From positions 84,717 to 148,716 of the forward strand of contig CAXXKK010000031.1 in the NCBI GenBank assembly GCA_963676845.2: 64,000 nt of DNA, read 5' to 3'. This DNA is from G963662675 sp963676845 (GTDB taxonomy: Bacteria > Bacteroidota > Bacteroidia > Bacteroidales > Prolixibacteraceae). The first letter of the stretch is position 1; every line of letters starts with the position of its first letter. Below, one piece after another: positions 44,490-52,885 of this stretch. The notes beneath the pieces are model-generated. The model saw only the letters and a list, made by a program, of their open reading frames with translations, was not told where the DNA came from and did not search any database. The translations under genes were made by a program, and so were the position numbers.

Positions 44490-45809
44490 TTACTTAATTT
44501 CAACTTTAATCTTTTTTATACGGCGATTGTCTACCGATTCAATGGTAAAAACGAAGTTTTTGCATGAAATCTTATCATGGATTGAAGGAATTTCTCCTTT
44601 AAGCTCAAGTATTAAACCGGCAAGAGTGTCAGCATCACCTTTTTGATCATCAAAAATATGGTCGTCGGTATGGGTGATTTTATAAAAATCATTTAAAAGG
44701 ATTTTGCCATCGAACAAATATTTGTTTTCTGCAATGACTGTGAAGTAGCTGTCGTCGTCGTCAAATTCATCAGCTATGTCACCGACAATTTCTTCCAGAA
44801 TATCTTCCATAGTTACAATGCCGGAGCTTCCCCCATATTCATCAACAACAATGGCCATGTGGACTTTATTTTTTTGAAATTCTTCCAGCAGGTCATCAAT
44901 TTTTTTTGTTTCGGGGACATAGAATGGAGATCGGATAATAGTTTGCCATCGGAAGTTCTTCCTGTTTTTTATGTAAGGAAGAAGATCTTTAATGTAAAGT
45001 ATTCCTCGAATATTGTCGAAGGATTCAGAATAGACAGGAATCCTTGAATATCCAGAATCGTTAATTGTGTTAATGACTTTATCAAATGAATCTTTTAGTT
45101 CCAATGCAATAACATCAACACGGGAACGCATTATTTCTACAACATTTTTATTCCCAAATTTTACAATTCCTTCCAGTATTTCCTTGTCTTCGGAAATCTC
45201 GTGATCATCGGTTAATTCCAGTGCCTGAGATAATTCATTTACTGATATGTTTTGAGATTTGTTCTGAATTCGTTTATTGACAAAAGAGGTGGAGGTAATC
45301 AGAATTGCATTGACAGGTCTGAAAATCTTCTCTAAGATATTGATTGGAACAGACATGAACCTGGCCATTCTCAGTGCATGTCGCGTGGCGTAAACTTTGG
45401 GAATTATTTCTCCAAAAAGGAGAAGGAAGAACGTAATTATAATAACCTGAAAAATATATCCAATAGTAGGAGCTTCTTTAAAATCAAGAATGAGGTTTGT
45501 TGCATATGATGATAAGATTACAATCCCTACATTAACAAAGTTATTAGCAACTAAAATGGTTGCTAATAACTTTTCCGGATTTTCCAGGTTTCGCAATATG
45601 AATTGTGAATTTTTATCTTTTTTCCGAGTTAATTTGTGCTTATCTTTTGGACTTATAGAGAAATAAGCAACCTCTGATCCCGAAATCAATGCAGATGAAA
45701 TCAGCAAAATTATAACTGAGATAAGACTAATAAGAGCAGCTGTAGAGAAGGGATGAACATGCACATCCCATGAAATTGCTAAAATACTCGGTAATGGATC
45801 TGGTTCCAA
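44490..45809 (-). CDS. gldE: Gliding motility-associated GldE, CNNM/CorC type
   Basis: A 439-residue membrane protein. A CNNM/DUF21 membrane domain (about residues 20-200, four hydrophobic segments; LISSALISGSEVAYFSIS) is followed by a CBS pair (about residues 215-340: MRSRVDVIALEL, VHMAIVVDEYGG) and a C-terminal CorC/HlyC domain. Homologues of this fold transport magnesium or cobalt. In Flavobacterium GldE partners with GldD, encoded next. The gene follows ssb by 19 bp. Confidence 0.93.
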   Translation of the reverse strand: MEPDPLPSILAISWDVHVHPFSTAALISLISVIILLISSALISGSEVAYFSISPKDKHKLTRKKDKNSQFILRNLENPEKLLATILVANNFVNVGIVILSSYATNLILDFKEAPTIGYIFQVIIITFFLLLFGEIIPKVYATRHALRMARFMSVPINILEKIFRPVNAILITSTSFVNKRIQNKSQNISVNELSQALELTDDHEISEDKEILEGIVKFGNKNVVEIMRSRVDVIALELKDSFDKVINTINDSGYSRIPVYSESFDNIRGILYIKDLLPYIKNRKNFRWQTIIRSPFYVPETKKIDDLLEEFQKNKVHMAIVVDEYGGSSGIVTMEDILEEIVGDIADEFDDDDSYFTVIAENKYLFDGKILLNDFYKITHTDDHIFDDQKGDADTLAGLILELKGEIPSIHDKISCKNFVFTIESVDNRRIKKIKVEIK

Positions 45810-45828
45810 TTAGTTAAATTTTTAATAA

Positions 45829-46257
45829 TTAAAATGGTAGATCATCCTCTTCTGATGGAGAGAAATCTGGTTCATTTACACTATTTGCAGGTTGGTTTGC
45901 AGAACTTGCTGGGTTGTTACTTTCATTTCTGGGACCACCTAACATTTCCATATTGTCTGCATAAATTTCTGTTGTATAGCGTTTGTTCCCATCCTTATCG
46001 TCCCAGGAACGAGTACGTATATGACCTTCAATGTATAACTTGTCGCCTTTTTTTACGTATTGTTCAACAACTTTTGCAAGTCCTCGCCATACAACAATGT
46101 TGTGCCACTCGGTATTGGTAACTTTTTCACCGTTTCGTGCTGTGTAACTTTCAGAAGTTGCAAGAGGGAAGTTCGCTACTGTTACATCTTTATCCAAATG
46201 TCTTACATCTGGGTCTTTACCAACATTCCCGATTAAAATCGCTTTGTTTACTGACAT
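45829..46257 (-). CDS. ssb: Single-stranded DNA-binding protein
   Basis: A 142-residue SSB with an OB-fold (residues 1-110; VNKAILIGNVGKDPDVR, EWHNIVVWRGLAKVVEQYV), a short Asn/Pro-rich linker and the acidic C-terminal tail EEDDLPF used to recruit repair and replication proteins. It follows mutY and precedes gldE. Upstream lies a 19-bp dyad that may be regulatory. Confidence 0.97.
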   Translation of the reverse strand: MSVNKAILIGNVGKDPDVRHLDKDVTVANFPLATSESYTARNGEKVTNTEWHNIVVWRGLAKVVEQYVKKGDKLYIEGHIRTRSWDDKDGNKRYTTEIYADNMEMLGGPRNESNNPASSANQPANSVNEPDFSPSEEDDLPF

Positions 46258-46294
46258 AATTTACTGTGTTTTTAAAGTTAACAGTAATAAATTT

Positions 46295-46313
46295 ACAATA
46301 ATTAGATTATTGT
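46295..46313. promoter_or_regulatory. Dyad between mutY and ssb
   Basis: ACAATAATTAGATTATTGT has perfect 7-bp arms around TTAGA, 38 bp before the ssb start. It could be an operator or a weak hairpin. Confidence 0.4.
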
Positions 46314-46377
46314 GAGACTTTAATACTCCAATAAGTTCATGAAGGTATGGTTTTTCTGTATGAAACATATGCCTTTG

Positions 46378-47451
46378 TTATATGAACTCATTTTTGTTCC
46401 AAAAATCTTTTTTCAACTCTTTGTCGATTAACCTTGGAACAGCAAAATCAAAAATATCCTTTTTATTCACTTTTATCAAATTCACAAGCTTGTTTTTTTG
46501 AATTGTACCTATAATGTAAATAAAGCGATAATGGATTTGTTGGTGACTAAGAATATGTTTTTGCCAGGATGTAACTTCTTTTAGAATAATATCTTCAAAT
46601 CCGGTTCTTTCCTGAATAGGCAAACACAGTTCTTTTAAGCTGTCTTTTTTTGACGTTTCAATGGATGGAAAGTCAAAAAGATTTTTCCAGATATCTTCTT
46701 GTGTTCTTTTATTAATATACGTATGATTTCCGTCGATGATGATCAGGTAATTGAAATACCGTTTTCTAACTTTTGTTTTTCCTTGTTTTACAGGAAGCTT
46801 GTTGGTGAGGTTAGAAGTAAAGGCAATACATTTCTTTTGAAATGGACAACTTTCACAATTCGGATTTTTAGGAAGGCATTGAAGGGAGCCAAATTCCATC
46901 ATTGCCTGATTGTGCTCCCCTGGGTTTTTAATATCTATTAATTTATTGGCCAGTTTTTTAAATTCATTTTTCCCTATGGTTGTATCAATTGGGGTTTCAA
47001 TTCCATAAAGCCGTGATAAAAACCGATAGACATTTCCGTCAACAACAGCATGGGGCTGATTAAAAGCAATAGATGCAATTGCAGCTGCAGTATATTCACC
47101 AATTCCTTTTAATTTTATTAGTTCCCCATAAGTGTCAGGGAATTTTCCATTAAAATTAGAGGAAATAATTTTTGCTGTATGATGCAAGTTTCTGACTCTG
47201 GAATAATAACCAAGTCCCTGCCATAATTTTAAGATATCATCTTCAGGAGCATGTGCTAACTTAATAACAGTTGGATAATTCTGAATAAACTTTAAATAGT
47301 ATGACAGCCCTTGGTTTATGCGCGTTTGTTGCATAATGATTTCAGACAACCAAATGGCATAAGGATCGTCTGTTTCACGCCATGGTAATTCTCTTTTGTT
47401 AACGCTAAACCAGACTGATAATTTATTCCTGAAATCTAACAAATTCTGCAT
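46378..47451 (-). CDS. mutY: A/G-specific adenine glycosylase
   Basis: MutY removes adenine mispaired with 8-oxoguanine. The 357-residue protein has the start WFSVNKRELPWRETDDPYAI, helix-hairpin-helix LKGIGEYTAAAIASIAF, the catalytic Asp in VVDGNVYRFLSR, a 4Fe-4S cluster site C-x6-C-x2-C-x5-C (CLPKNPNCESCPFQKKC) and a C-terminal NUDIX-like domain. It is the first gene of the mutY-ssb-gldE-gldD-PPTase unit, divergent from the HU gene. Confidence 0.96.
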   Translation of the reverse strand: MQNLLDFRNKLSVWFSVNKRELPWRETDDPYAIWLSEIIMQQTRINQGLSYYLKFIQNYPTVIKLAHAPEDDILKLWQGLGYYSRVRNLHHTAKIISSNFNGKFPDTYGELIKLKGIGEYTAAAIASIAFNQPHAVVDGNVYRFLSRLYGIETPIDTTIGKNEFKKLANKLIDIKNPGEHNQAMMEFGSLQCLPKNPNCESCPFQKKCIAFTSNLTNKLPVKQGKTKVRKRYFNYLIIIDGNHTYINKRTQEDIWKNLFDFPSIETSKKDSLKELCLPIQERTGFEDIILKEVTSWQKHILSHQQIHYRFIYIIGTIQKNKLVNLIKVNKKDIFDFAVPRLIDKELKKDFWNKNEFI

Positions 47452-47521
47452 AAGTACTTTAAAAACTTTAAGAATTGCAAAAATAATTCATTTCACATGT
47501 TTAATGTTTTTAAATAATTTT

Positions 47522-47529
47522 TATTTTTG
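47522..47529 (+). promoter_or_regulatory. -7 element of the HU gene
   Basis: TATTTTTG matches TAnnTTTG and is followed by CAC, as in strong Bacteroidota promoters; the start codon is 52 bp downstream. Confidence 0.5.
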
Positions 47530-47581
47530 CACACCGATCAATCAGGAATTATAATTTATTGAAAACTAAATAATTTAAGAA

Positions 47582-47866
47582 ATGACTAAAGCAGATATTG
47601 TTAACGAAATTAGCAAAAACACAGGGATCGAAAAGGTGACTGTTCAAAAGACTGTGGAAGCATTCATGGAAACTGTTAAAGATTCATTGACAGATGGAAA
47701 GAATGTATACCTACGCGGGTTCGGAAGCTTCATCGTTAAAAAGAGAGCAGAAAAAACAGCACGTAATATCTCAAAAAATACAACGATTATTATCCCTGAA
47801 CACTTTATACCGTCTTTCAAACCAGCAAAGACTTTCGTATCTCAAGTTAAAGACCAAGTAAAATAA
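47582..47866 (+). CDS. HU/IHF-family DNA-binding protein
   Basis: A 94-residue histone-like protein with the family core GKNVYLRGFGSFIVKKRAEK (about residues 41-60) and FKPAKTF near the end; DNA-bending Pro in TTIIIPEHFIP. It forms dimers that bend and compact DNA. Followed 7 bp later by a COX24-like mini-gene and then rng, a conserved Bacteroidota order. Confidence 0.95.
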   Translation: MTKADIVNEISKNTGIEKVTVQKTVEAFMETVKDSLTDGKNVYLRGFGSFIVKKRAEKTARNISKNTTIIIPEHFIPSFKPAKTFVSQVKDQVK

Positions 47867-47873
47867 ATAAGTT

Positions 47874-47963
47874 ATGCCAAGCGGAAAAAAAAGAAAAAGA
47901 CACAAGATGGCTACGCACAAGCGTAAGAAAAGACTTCGTAAAAACAGACATAAAAAGAAATAA
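47874..47963 (+). CDS. 29-residue COX24/AURKAIP1-like ribosomal protein
   Basis: A complete 29-codon gene: MPSGKKRKRHKMATHKRKKR is its first 20 residues and the rest is equally basic. The HKMATHKRKKRLRK core is the signature of the AURKAIP1/COX24 (mS38 / bS22-like) family of tiny small-subunit ribosomal proteins. It lies between HU and rng and shares the HU transcript. Confidence 0.9.
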   Translation: MPSGKKRKRHKMATHKRKKRLRKNRHKKK

Positions 47964-48002
47964 TAGGTTATCTTTAAGATAATTAATTATTTACGTTTTG
48001 TC

Positions 48003-48040
48003 GATTAAACCTAAAGTACTTTGATGCTTTAGGTTTAATC
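48003..48040 (+). terminator. Perfect hairpin between the mini-gene and rng
   Basis: Fourteen-base perfect arms (48003-48016 and 48027-48040, core AAACCTAAAG / CTTTAGGTTT) with a 10-base loop. There is no immediate T run, so it may be an attenuator or an RNase-processing site as well as a terminator. Confidence 0.65.
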
Positions 48041-48092
48041 AGTTTTATGAGTTTCTTTTTTGAAGCCATTTAAATTTAATTAAAATAACGTT

Positions 48093-49643
48093 GTGAGTAG
48101 CGATTTAATTATCGATGTTACTCCCTCGGAAGTCGTTATAGCTTTATTGGAAAACAAGCGCTTAGCTGAGCTGACAAGGGAAAAAAGTGGAGCAAAATTT
48201 GCAGTAGGCGACATCTATTTGGGTCGTGTAAAAAAAATTATGCCGAGCTTAAACGCTGCATTCATCGACGTTGGTTATGAAAAAGATGCATTTTTGCATT
48301 ATCTCGACATGGGACCGCAATTTTCAACCCTGAATAAATTCATGAAAATTGCAAGTTCCAAGAAGAACCGTATTTCTTCGCTGTCTAAAATTCATTCAGA
48401 ACCCGACATTAACAAGGAGGGTAAAATTACAGAGGTGCTCAAAGCAGGGCAAAATATTTTGGTACAAATAGCAAAAGAGCCTATTTCAACCAAAGGTCCA
48501 AGACTTACCTCTGAGCTTTCAATAGCAGGAAGAAATTTAGTATTGATGCCTTTTGGTGAGAAAGTTAGTGTCTCCCAAAAGATTAGCTCAATAGAAGAGA
48601 AAAACAGGCTGAAAAAATTAATTCAGAGTATCAGGCCGAAGAAATACGGAGTAATTGTTCGAACCGTAGCTGAAGGCAAAAGAGTTGCCGAGCTGGATCA
48701 GGAATTGAAAAAACTGGTCGCAAAATTTGAAACAATCTTCCAAAAATTAAAGAGAGCTACCACCCCATCTTTAATTGTTGGAGAAATGGATCGGACAACT
48801 GCTTTGTTGAGAGATATTTATAACCCAGACTTTAATAGCATCATAGTTAATGATGCTGAAGTTGCCGATGATATTGCAGAATACCTTGAAACGATTGATC
48901 CCGAAAAGAAAAAGATTGTCAAACTTTATAAGGGTGGGCAACCAATTTTTGATCATTACGGGATTGAGAAACAGATTAAAGCTTCGTTTGGGAAAACAGT
49001 ATCGTTTAAAAACGGTGCTTACCTGATTATTGAACACACAGAGGCGTTTCACGTGATTGATGTCAATAGTGGAAATCGCTCTAAAGCTGGTGTTGATCAG
49101 GAAACCAATGCGCTGGAAGTGAATCTTGCAGCAGCTGAAGAAGTCGCACGACAACTGAGGTTGAGAGACATGGGGGGCATTATCGTAATCGATTTTATCG
49201 ATATGCATAATGCCGAAAACCGACAAAAGGTTTTTGAACGCATGAAACAGGTGATGGAGGTTGATCGTACCAAGCACAATATCTTGCCACTGAGCAAGTT
49301 TTGCTTGATGCAGATTACCCGCCAGAGAGTTCGTCCGGAAGAGCATGTTGACACAGCAGAAGTGTGTCCTTCATGTAAAGGAACGGGCAAAGTAACACCT
49401 ACGATTCTCTTTACTGATGAACTGGAAAATAAGGTCAATTACATTATTAATGACCTGAATAAAAAGAGTCTGACTCTCAAAGTTCATCCTTATGTTGCAG
49501 CTTACCTGACCAAAGGAATGATGTCTATTAAAAGAAAATGGTCACTTAAGTTTATGCGAAAAATTAATGTCGAGCCAGTGAACTCATTCGGATTTCTCGA
49601 ATATCACTTCCTCGATGATGATTTAGAAGAAATTATTCTTTAA
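48093..49643 (+). CDS. rng: Ribonuclease E/G family protein
   Basis: A 516-residue endoribonuclease (RNase G type) for 16S rRNA maturation and mRNA decay. An S1 domain lies at about residues 38-130, followed by the RNase-H-like and DNase-I-like catalytic core (IIEHTEAFHVIDVNSGN, IIVIDFIDM with the metal Asp residues) and the zinc-link CPSCKG (about residues 427-432). The start is GTG at 48093. It ends at a terminator. Confidence 0.95.
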   Translation: MSSDLIIDVTPSEVVIALLENKRLAELTREKSGAKFAVGDIYLGRVKKIMPSLNAAFIDVGYEKDAFLHYLDMGPQFSTLNKFMKIASSKKNRISSLSKIHSEPDINKEGKITEVLKAGQNILVQIAKEPISTKGPRLTSELSIAGRNLVLMPFGEKVSVSQKISSIEEKNRLKKLIQSIRPKKYGVIVRTVAEGKRVAELDQELKKLVAKFETIFQKLKRATTPSLIVGEMDRTTALLRDIYNPDFNSIIVNDAEVADDIAEYLETIDPEKKKIVKLYKGGQPIFDHYGIEKQIKASFGKTVSFKNGAYLIIEHTEAFHVIDVNSGNRSKAGVDQETNALEVNLAAAEEVARQLRLRDMGGIIVIDFIDMHNAENRQKVFERMKQVMEVDRTKHNILPLSKFCLMQITRQRVRPEEHVDTAEVCPSCKGTGKVTPTILFTDELENKVNYIINDLNKKSLTLKVHPYVAAYLTKGMMSIKRKWSLKFMRKINVEPVNSFGFLEYHFLDDDLEEIIL

Positions 49644-49650
49644 GAATAGA

Positions 49651-49685
49651 AAATGCCTTACGATATTTCGTGAGGCATTTTTTTG
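49651..49685 (+). terminator. Terminator after rng
   Basis: Twelve-base arms AAATGCCTTACG (49651-49662) and CGTGAGGCATTT (49669-49680) with a 6-base loop and a T run. Confidence 0.85.
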
Positions 49686-49741
49686 TCATTGACCATCATT
49701 CCTTGCGTCTTTTATAAAAATTGGATTACTGATACTGAACA

Positions 49742-50527
49742 CTACTCCTTAGGTGGCAGAAAACTATTGGCTTCAGTAACTCCCCCAGCTAAGGGAATGA
49801 TGCTTCCGGAAATCCAGGATGCTTTGTCCGAGATTAAAAAGCTTACCATGTTCGCAATATCTTCAGGTGTACCTATCCTTTTTAGGGGATGACGAACCCG
49901 TGCGTCCTCAATCATTTGTTCATAGTCTTCTTCATTAGTGAAAAGTTGATTGTCAAAATGAAGATTTGTGCGTACAAGTCCGGGATTAATTGAATTTACC
50001 CGAATTTTGTAAGGAGCCAGGTCTGCCACTAAATAGCGGGTAAGCATATCAAGCCCAGCTTTTGAAACAGAATAACCAATGCTTGTTCCGGGTCTCAATC
50101 CCGCAATTGATGAAATATTTATCACAGAAGCTCCACCCGCTTTTTTCAGTAAGGGTAACATGGTCTTTGTAATCATGAATGGCCCTGTGAGATTTACATC
50201 CAACATTTGCTGCCATTCTTCATTGGATTGGGTTTCCAGAGTGCCAATGCTAATAATTCCGGCACTGTTGATTAATCCATGCAAAACTCCGTACTTTTCG
50301 TCAATATATTTAAATACTTCGTCAATACTTTCCTGTTTTGATACATCTCCGGTTATAAAGTCAATTTTGTCTTTTAAAGAGGGAGCTTCACTTAAGCTTC
50401 TCTGTATCTTTTCTTTACTTCTGCTTATTGACAGTATCCGATTATCGTCAGCTAATAATGATCTTGCAATGGCCAATCCAATGCCGGAACTTCCACCGGT
50501 AATTAAATATATCTTTTGCTTTTTCAT
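49742..50527 (-). CDS. SDR family oxidoreductase
   Basis: A 261-residue short-chain dehydrogenase/reductase. The cofactor motif TGGSSGIG is at residues 10-17, NSAG near residue 88, catalytic Ser in NISSIAG and the Y-x3-K pair in YSVSKAG (about residues 152-158). The C-terminal SWISGSIIPLAGG is typical of classical SDRs. The substrate is unknown. It is convergent with rng and divergent from dsbD. Confidence 0.9.
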   Translation of the reverse strand: MKKQKIYLITGGSSGIGLAIARSLLADDNRILSISRSKEKIQRSLSEAPSLKDKIDFITGDVSKQESIDEVFKYIDEKYGVLHGLINSAGIISIGTLETQSNEEWQQMLDVNLTGPFMITKTMLPLLKKAGGASVINISSIAGLRPGTSIGYSVSKAGLDMLTRYLVADLAPYKIRVNSINPGLVRTNLHFDNQLFTNEEDYEQMIEDARVRHPLKRIGTPEDIANMVSFLISDKASWISGSIIPLAGGVTEANSFLPPKE

Positions 50528-50717
50528 TCAGATTCCAGTTTTATGCTAATGTATAAAATGTAGGAAGGGAATAAAAATTTCAGCTTGTATCCAATTCAAT
50601 TTTAGCTGCCTATAGATTACAAATATTCATTTACAATTTTTAACCAACATTAAAGAGTTGCTTTTGTTATTATCAAAACGTAATTAATAAATTTGTTTTT
50701 GTTGAAGAATAAAAATC

Positions 50718-52727
50718 ATGATGAAACAGCTAATTGCCTTTATTGGATTATTCCTTTTTTCATTTCAATCATTTTCTCAGGTTTTTGATCCTGTTCAATG
50801 GACATTTGAGTCATCGCAAGATGGAAATGAAGTTCAGATTGTATTTAAAGCCACTATTGAAGAAGGATGGCATATGTATGATACTGACCTGCCGAATGGT
50901 GGGCCAATTCCAACTTCTGTCAATTTCGTAGATTCTACTAATATTGAAAGTGTTGGTGAAATACAGAAGGTTACAGAGCCAATTATTAGTTTTGACTCAG
51001 CCTTTGGAATGGATTTAGCCTATTATGAAGAAGATGCTGAGTTTACCTTGCTTATTCAATTAAATACAGATGAACCGGTCGTATTAGAGGGCTATGTTGA
51101 ATTTATGTGTTGCAATGATGAAATGTGTTTGCCACCAACAGAAGCTGATTTTAGTTTTGCCTTTAACGGATCTTCGGCTCAGGCTGATCTTCCACAAGAG
51201 GTTGTAAGTTCTTCGGATGGAGTTGCATTGCTTACAGATAAAGGGAAAGAAGGCTCAATGGATACGCTATGGTTGTTTTTCTTTTTTGCTTTTCTGGCAG
51301 GACTTGCAGCAATATTAACACCTTGTGTATTCCCGATGATTCCAATGACTGTTTCATTTTTTATGCATAGTGGTGAAAACAAAACAAAATCACTTTTGCA
51401 TGCACTTTTCTATGGATTTTCAATTATTGCGATTTATACGATAGTAGGTACTTTGGTTGCTGTGTTGTTTGGCCCTGATGCTGCGAACTGGTTAAGTACA
51501 CACTGGTTGCCTAATATTTTCTTCTTTATTGTTTTTGTACTGTTTGCTTTTTCATTCTTTGGAATGTTTGAAATTGTTTTGCCTAGTTGGCTGGTAAACA
51601 AGTCAGACAAACAAGTTGATAAAGGAGGGTTTTTAGGTTCATTTTTTATGGCGTTAACGCTTGTGTTGGTCTCATTTTCGTGTACCGGACCTATTGTTGG
51701 GGCTATTTTAGTTGAATCTGCCGGTGGAGCTGTTCTTAAACCAATAATTGGGATGTTTGGCTTTGCATTGGCCTTTGCACTGCCATTTACTTTGTTTGCC
51801 TTATTCCCTGGATGGTTGAGCAATCTTCCTAAATCAGGTGGCTGGCTAAATTCAGTAAAGGTTGTTTTAGGATTTCTTGAACTTGCTTTGGGATTAAAAT
51901 TCTTAAGTATTGCAGATCAAACCTATCACTGGGGAATTTTGGATAGAGAGGTTTACCTGGCTTTCTGGATTGTAATTTTCTTCTTGTTGGGACTATATCT
52001 TTTGGGAAAACTAAAATTTGCTCACGATAGTGAAGTAAAGTATATTTCTGTTCCAAGATTAATGCTCGCGATATTCACATTTTCCTTTGTAGTTTATTTA
52101 ATTCCTGGAATGCTGGGAGCACCATTAAAAGCAATTTCCGGCTATCTGCCACCACAAACGACCCACGATTTCGATTTGCATAAAATTGTTCGGGATGAAG
52201 TGGGGTTGGCGACTTCTTCCGGAGGTCCTATCTCATACAATGAAGTCAATGAATTGTGTGAAGAACCTAAATACAGTGAATTTTTAGAACTACCACACGG
52301 ATTGCAGGGCTACTTTGATTATGAGCAGGGAATGGCTTGTGCAAAAGCACAGAATAAACCGGTATTTATTGATTTTACAGGACATGGCTGTGTAAATTGT
52401 CGAGAAATGGAAGCAACAGTTTGGTCCGATCCACGAGTGCTGGAACGTTTAAGAAATGAATTTGTGATTATTGCTTTGTATGTTGATGATAAAACAAAGC
52501 TCCCTGAGGAGGAGTGGGTAACATCATCTTATGATGGAAAAGTGAAAAAGACATTGGGTAAAAAATATGCAGATTTTCAGATCACTCGTTTTGGTGTGAA
52601 TGCTCAGCCTTATTATGTGTTGCTCGATAATAATGGAAATCCTCTTGTCGAGCCCAAGGCATACGACTTAAACCCGGATAATTTTGTGAAATTTCTGGAT
52701 GAGGGGATTGACAATTTTTATAACTAG
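50718..52727 (+). CDS. dsbD: Thiol:disulfide interchange protein, DsbD-like
   Basis: A 669-residue membrane protein that passes electrons from cytoplasmic thioredoxin to the periplasm. It has a signal peptide (1-20), an N-terminal DsbD-alpha domain (about residues 25-150, with Cys residues in FMCCNDEMC), a CcdA-like eight-helix core (about residues 185-470; ILTPCVFPMIP and FSCTGPIVG hold the redox Cys pair) and a C-terminal thioredoxin domain with C558-V-N-C561. All three parts are intact. Confidence 0.94.
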   Translation: MMKQLIAFIGLFLFSFQSFSQVFDPVQWTFESSQDGNEVQIVFKATIEEGWHMYDTDLPNGGPIPTSVNFVDSTNIESVGEIQKVTEPIISFDSAFGMDLAYYEEDAEFTLLIQLNTDEPVVLEGYVEFMCCNDEMCLPPTEADFSFAFNGSSAQADLPQEVVSSSDGVALLTDKGKEGSMDTLWLFFFFAFLAGLAAILTPCVFPMIPMTVSFFMHSGENKTKSLLHALFYGFSIIAIYTIVGTLVAVLFGPDAANWLSTHWLPNIFFFIVFVLFAFSFFGMFEIVLPSWLVNKSDKQVDKGGFLGSFFMALTLVLVSFSCTGPIVGAILVESAGGAVLKPIIGMFGFALAFALPFTLFALFPGWLSNLPKSGGWLNSVKVVLGFLELALGLKFLSIADQTYHWGILDREVYLAFWIVIFFLLGLYLLGKLKFAHDSEVKYISVPRLMLAIFTFSFVVYLIPGMLGAPLKAISGYLPPQTTHDFDLHKIVRDEVGLATSSGGPISYNEVNELCEEPKYSEFLELPHGLQGYFDYEQGMACAKAQNKPVFIDFTGHGCVNCREMEATVWSDPRVLERLRNEFVIIALYVDDKTKLPEEEWVTSSYDGKVKKTLGKKYADFQITRFGVNAQPYYVLLDNNGNPLVEPKAYDLNPDNFVKFLDEGIDNFYN

Positions 52728-52750
52728 AATGATTCTTCGAAAATATTATC

Positions 52751-52784
52751 AGAGGGTTTTACTTTTTGTAGAACCTTCTTTTTT
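52751..52784 (+). terminator. Terminator after dsbD
   Basis: Twelve-base arms (52751-52762 and 52768-52779, two G-U pairs) with a 5-base loop and a T run. Confidence 0.75.
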
Positions 52785-52885
52785 GTTTGAAATCCTGAAA
52801 AAAGATTTCTATATCATCCAAAACTCTTATAAGTTGTTTTGCTGAAACTAAGAAAGATGATATTTTTAAAGAAAAAATCTAAACT

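Noticed and set aside
48771..49346. 191-codon open frame antisense to rng
   Set aside because: It lies wholly inside the well-supported RNase G gene and its translation (Cys-, His- and Phe-rich) looks like a frame shadow.
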